Below, one piece after another: positions 41,744-45,350 of a stretch of 45,350 nucleotides of DNA. The position numbers were made by a program, and so were the translations under genes. The DNA is taken from contig JAJVIL010000040.1 of the NCBI GenBank assembly GCA_022072045.1, positions 1-45,350 of the forward strand. The letters are read 5' to 3'. Source of the DNA: Burkholderiaceae bacterium. Lineage in GTDB: Bacteria; Pseudomonadota; Gammaproteobacteria; Burkholderiales; Burkholderiaceae_C. The notes below the pieces were generated by a model that was not told where the DNA came from, made no database searches, and was given only the letters and a program-made list of their open reading frames with translations. The first letter of the stretch is position 1, and each line of letters starts with the position of its first letter.

Positions 41744-43234
41744 CTACAGCGCGTCGAGCGGGTAGATCGGCCGCCGCACGCGGCGGTGCGCGAGCGCCGC
41801 GTAGTCCGACGTGCAGACCCCGCTGCCGTTGCACTCGACCACCGCGTGCGCCAGCGACTTCAGCCCGGCGCGCCAGTGCACGCGGCTCTTCAGCATCACG
41901 AAGGTCTTGTGCTGCGGCGCGATGCCCACCGCGGTGAACGCCGCCAGGTCGTGCGGCTCGACGTGGTTGGAGATCACCACGATCTCGATGCCGCCGGCAT
42001 CGAGCACCGCGCTCGGCCCCATCGTCTGCAGCTCGCCGCGGCCCATCGCGCCGACGTTGCGGTGGCGGCCGTCGCAGATCAGCCTGACGCGGCCGCTCAC
42101 GGTGCGCGGTGCACCCTTCAGTTGCAGCGACGGCATGTCGAGCTTGCCGCCCAGCGCCAGCGTCACCTGCGCGCCGACGCCGGCGGCGATCATCTGCTGC
42201 ACCGCCGCCGGGTCGAAGATCGCGAACGCCGCCGCATCCTGCAAGCCGGCGTCGAGCATCGCGCCGAGTACGGTCATGGTGTCCATCGTGCCGCCCGAGG
42301 CGCAGTTGTCGCTGTGGTCGAGCAGCACGATCGGCCCGCTGCCCGGCGGTTTGGCCGCGGCCAGCGATTGCGCGCGTGCCATCGATTGCTTCAGCGGCTC
42401 GGGCGTGTAGACGAACTGCGCGCGCGCCGACCACGCGCGCTCGAGCAATTCGTCGCACCAGCGCCGCGCCAGCGCAGAGTCGTTGTCGGTCACCACCACC
42501 GCCGACAGCCCGGCGTACTCGATGTCGGCATTCGGGAAACCGACGAACACGCTGGCGGCGAGCGCGCCCTGCGCCTCCATCTCGTGGCAGCGCGCCTGCA
42601 GCTCGCGGTTGGGCGAATCGTCGGTGCCCTGGCGCATCACGTGCGGCAGCATCGGCTGGCGGCCCCACGCCATCGTTGGCCGCGCGCGCCTGGCGAGCTG
42701 CGCCAGCAGCGCGCGGCCGGCGCGCTGCCCGGTCTCGTGCATGTCGACGTGCGGATAGGTCTGGTAGCCAGCGAGCACGGTCGCGTTCGCGCCCATCGCG
42801 TCGTAGAGGTTGGTGTGCATGTCGAGCGCCACGCCGATCGGCACGCCGGGTGCCGCGGCGCGAATGCGGCGCAGCAGCTCGCCCTCGCCATCGTCGTAGG
42901 TGCGCGTCACCATCGCGCCGTGCAGGTCGAGCAGCACCGCGTCGCAGCCGGCGCGCACCGCATCGACGATGCGGCCGGCGATGTGCTCGTAGGCGGCATC
43001 GTCGACCGGCCCGCTCGGCGCTGCCGCAGCGGCCACCGGCACGACGAACTGCGCACCGGCGCCTTCGGCCAGCTCGATGAAGGCACCGATCGCCGAGCCG
43101 GTGCCGCGGTACGCGGCGATCGCCGCGTCACCCTCGGGCGGCGCCTCGCTGCCGCGCGCGAAGCGCGCCAGCGGCGTGGGCACCGGCGAGAAGGTGTTGG
43201 TCTCGTGCTTCATCTGGGCGATCACCAGCTTCAT
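41744..43234 (-). CDS. M81 family metallopeptidase (MlrC-like), second copy
   Basis: 496 aa; MKLVIAQMKHETNTFSPVPTPLARF; LLDLHGAMV; DMHTNLYDA; DHSDNCASGGTMDT. Confidence 0.92.
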   Translation of the reverse strand: MKLVIAQMKHETNTFSPVPTPLARFARGSEAPPEGDAAIAAYRGTGSAIGAFIELAEGAGAQFVVPVAAAAAPSGPVDDAAYEHIAGRIVDAVRAGCDAVLLDLHGAMVTRTYDDGEGELLRRIRAAAPGVPIGVALDMHTNLYDAMGANATVLAGYQTYPHVDMHETGQRAGRALLAQLARRARPTMAWGRQPMLPHVMRQGTDDSPNRELQARCHEMEAQGALAASVFVGFPNADIEYAGLSAVVVTDNDSALARRWCDELLERAWSARAQFVYTPEPLKQSMARAQSLAAAKPPGSGPIVLLDHSDNCASGGTMDTMTVLGAMLDAGLQDAAAFAIFDPAAVQQMIAAGVGAQVTLALGGKLDMPSLQLKGAPRTVSGRVRLICDGRHRNVGAMGRGELQTMGPSAVLDAGGIEIVVISNHVEPHDLAAFTAVGIAPQHKTFVMLKSRVHWRAGLKSLAHAVVECNGSGVCTSDYAALAHRRVRRPIYPLDAL

Positions 43235-43353
43235 CGAGCGCCTCCGTTGCCAGCGCCCGCATCATGCCGCAGCCGCATGCGGGCAACCCCCGGGCGTGCC
43301 ATGAGCCGAATGCGCGGAAGATGCAGCAACCACCCCGGGCACCAGGAGGCACC

Positions 43354-44766
43354 GTGACCCGCACCGACCTCGCCGACTGCACCGCCACCGACCTGCTCGC
43401 GCTGTACCGCTCGCGCCAGGCGTCGCCCGTCGAGGCGACGCAAGCCGTGCTGGCGCGCATCGAGCGCCTGAACCCGAAGCTGCTGGCGTACTGCCACATC
43501 GCCGCCGACGAGGCGCTGGGCAGCGCGCGCGCCAGCGAGGCGCGCTGGCAGCGCGGAGAACCGTGCGGCGCACTCGACGGCGTGCCGACCTCGATCAAGG
43601 ACCTCATCCTCACCAAGGGCTGGCCGACGCTGCGCGGCAGCCGTACCGTCGACGCGAACCAGCCGTGGGACACCGACGCGCCGGCCACCGCGCGGCTGCG
43701 CGAGGCCGGCGCCGTGCTGCTCGGCAAGACCTGCACGCCGGAATTCGGCTGCAAGGGCGAGACCAACTCGCCGCGCACCGGCGTCAGCCGCAACCCGTGG
43801 GATCCATCCAAGACGCCGGGCGGCAGCTCGGGCGGCACTGCAGCCGCGGTGGCCGCGGGCATGGGGCCGCTGTCGGTGGGCACCGATGGCGCCGGCAGCG
43901 TGCGCATTCCATCAGCGTTTTGCGGCAACTTCGGCTTGAAGCCGAGCTTCGGCCGCGTGCCCGCATACCCGCTGTCGCCGTTCGGCACCGTGTCGCACCT
44001 GGGGCCGCACACGATGAGCGTGCGCGACGCCGCGCTGATGCTGACCGTGCTGGCGCGGCCCGACGCGCGCGACTGGACCTCGCTGCAATACGACGCACGC
44101 GACTATTCGGTCGGGCTCGACGACGGCATCCGCGGCCTGCGCATCGCCTGGTCGCCGGCGCTCGGCTACGCCAAGAACGTGCACCCCGAGGTTACCGCCG
44201 CGTGCGCCAAGGCCGTCGACGACCTGCGCGCGCTCGGCGCGCACGTCGAAGCGGTGGACCCCGGCATCGAAGACCCGCTGGAGATCACCTGCGGGCTGTG
44301 GTTCGTCGGCGCCTGGACGCTGTGGAACACCCTGACGCGCGAGCAGCAGCAGGTCACCGACCCCGACTTCAAGGCCGAGGCCGAGCTCGGCGCGGGCTTC
44401 AGCGCGCTCGACGTGCAGCGGCTGAACCTGCGCCGCGGCGCGCTCGGAGCGCACATGCGGCAGTTCATGCAGCGCTTCGACCTGCTGGTGACTCCGAGCG
44501 TTGCGGTCCCGGCGTTCGACGCCAGGCCCGCCGGCCACACGCCGCTCAACCCGGTGAGCATGCTCGGCTGGACGCCGTTTTCGTACCCGTTCAACCTGAC
44601 GCAGCAGCCGGCGTGCACGATCCCCTGCGGCCTCACGTCGGCCGGGCTGCCGATCGGCGTGCAGTTCGTCGGCCCGATGTTCGGCGACGCGCTGGTGCTG
44701 CGCGCGGCGCGCGCCTACGAATCGGTGCGGCCGATCGCGCGGCCGTCGTTGAAAGGGCTGTCGTGA
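43354..44766 (+). CDS. Amidase (amidase signature family)
   Basis: GVPTSIKDLILTKGWPTLRGSR; NPWDPSKTPGGSSGGTAAAVAAGM; GTG start (VTRTDLADCT). Confidence 0.93.
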   Translation: MTRTDLADCTATDLLALYRSRQASPVEATQAVLARIERLNPKLLAYCHIAADEALGSARASEARWQRGEPCGALDGVPTSIKDLILTKGWPTLRGSRTVDANQPWDTDAPATARLREAGAVLLGKTCTPEFGCKGETNSPRTGVSRNPWDPSKTPGGSSGGTAAAVAAGMGPLSVGTDGAGSVRIPSAFCGNFGLKPSFGRVPAYPLSPFGTVSHLGPHTMSVRDAALMLTVLARPDARDWTSLQYDARDYSVGLDDGIRGLRIAWSPALGYAKNVHPEVTAACAKAVDDLRALGAHVEAVDPGIEDPLEITCGLWFVGAWTLWNTLTREQQQVTDPDFKAEAELGAGFSALDVQRLNLRRGALGAHMRQFMQRFDLLVTPSVAVPAFDARPAGHTPLNPVSMLGWTPFSYPFNLTQQPACTIPCGLTSAGLPIGVQFVGPMFGDALVLRAARAYESVRPIARPSLKGLS

Positions 44767-44821
44767 GCCGGCGGGCTGCTCTCGAGGCGAACGCCACAGC
44801 GCGCAGCACGGAGGCCAACTG

Positions 44822-45350
44822 ATGCCCAAGCCCTGGTTCGAAGGCGACGCGCACGCGCTGGCCGGCGCGATCGTGCGCGGCGAATGCAGCGCGGTGCAGG
44901 CACTGCAGCGCACGCTGGCCGATATCGAGGCGATGAACCCGCGGCTCAACGCGGTGTGCCTGCTGCGGCCCGACACCGCCCACACGCGCGCGCAGGCGCT
45001 CGACGCCGAACTGGCGCGCTGTCGCGACGACGCTGCACGCGAAGCCTTGTTGCGCGAGCGGCCGTTCTTCGGCGTGCCGCTGCTGCTGAAGGACCTTGGG
45101 CCCGCGGTCGCGCTGCGCGAGCTGCCGTCTCGCCTGGGCTCGCGCGCGCTCGGGCCGCAGGGGCTGCAGTGGTCGGTCGACGGCGCGCTGGCGCAGCGCT
45201 ATGCGGCCGCCGGGTTCGTCGCGATCGGCCGCACCACGACGCCCGAGATGGGCATCAGCGCGAGCACCGAGGCGCTCGCCTACGGCGGGCCCACGCGCAA
45301 CCCCTGGCAGCCCGACCACTCGGCCGGCGGCTCCAGCGGCGGCGCCGGCG
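44822..45350 (+). CDS. Amidase (amidase signature family), 5' part, truncated by window end
   Basis: Read by eye, not in ORF track: MPKPWFEGDAHALAGAIVRGECSAVQALQRTLADIEAMNPRLNAV...FFGVPLLLKDLGPAV...NPWQPDHSAGGSSGGAG. Confidence 0.9.
   Translation, partial: MPKPWFEGDAHALAGAIVRGECSAVQALQRTLADIEAMNPRLNAVCLLRPDTAHTRAQALDAELARCRDDAAREALLRERPFFGVPLLLKDLGPAVALRELPSRLGSRALGPQGLQWSVDGALAQRYAAAGFVAIGRTTTPEMGISASTEALAYGGPTRNPWQPDHSAGGSSGGAG

Noticed and set aside
40156-43234. Microcystin-degradation (mlr) gene cluster
   Set aside because: Only M81/MlrC-like proteins are present; no MlrA-like CAAX protease, MlrB or MlrD is seen, and M81 homologues are widespread without microcystin activity.

Overview
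This 45.35 kb high-GC window looks like betaproteobacterial (Burkholderiales-type) chromosome and is mostly core genome. It starts with the 5' end of a 16S rRNA gene on the minus strand, with a readable rrn promoter and boxA. Blocks that follow, in order: PTS phosphorelay genes (ptsI, ptsH, EIIA-Man); an MFS transporter and a lipoprotein; a degenerate histidine-kinase/receiver-like protein; dac-dat-DUF493-lipB-lipA; hemJ and hemB; phoH-ybeY; a two-component pair; ruvAB; a sterol desaturase; a type IV minor pilin operon with pilY1; cfa; an EAL and an HD-GYP c-di-GMP gene; an Lrp/AsnC regulator divergent from a saccharopine-dehydrogenase-like gene; pobA; and a hydrolase cluster (M20, two M81/MlrC-like, two amidases, the last cut by the window edge and absent from the ORF track). 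I saw no CRISPR array, prophage, transposase or defence island. The best candidate for a non-obvious element is a structured small RNA or leader on the minus strand between hemJ and hemB (about 12784-12897). It has nested helices, an exposed anti-Shine-Dalgarno loop (CCUCC) and a strong intrinsic terminator. Other points worth checking are a helically phased pair of AATT-type palindromes between the Lrp-like regulator and its divergent neighbour, a pseudo-kinase/pseudo-receiver protein, an apparent insertion in PilY1, and -10-like boxes 6-8 nt from several start codons. All family assignments come from reading the translations; no database search was run.
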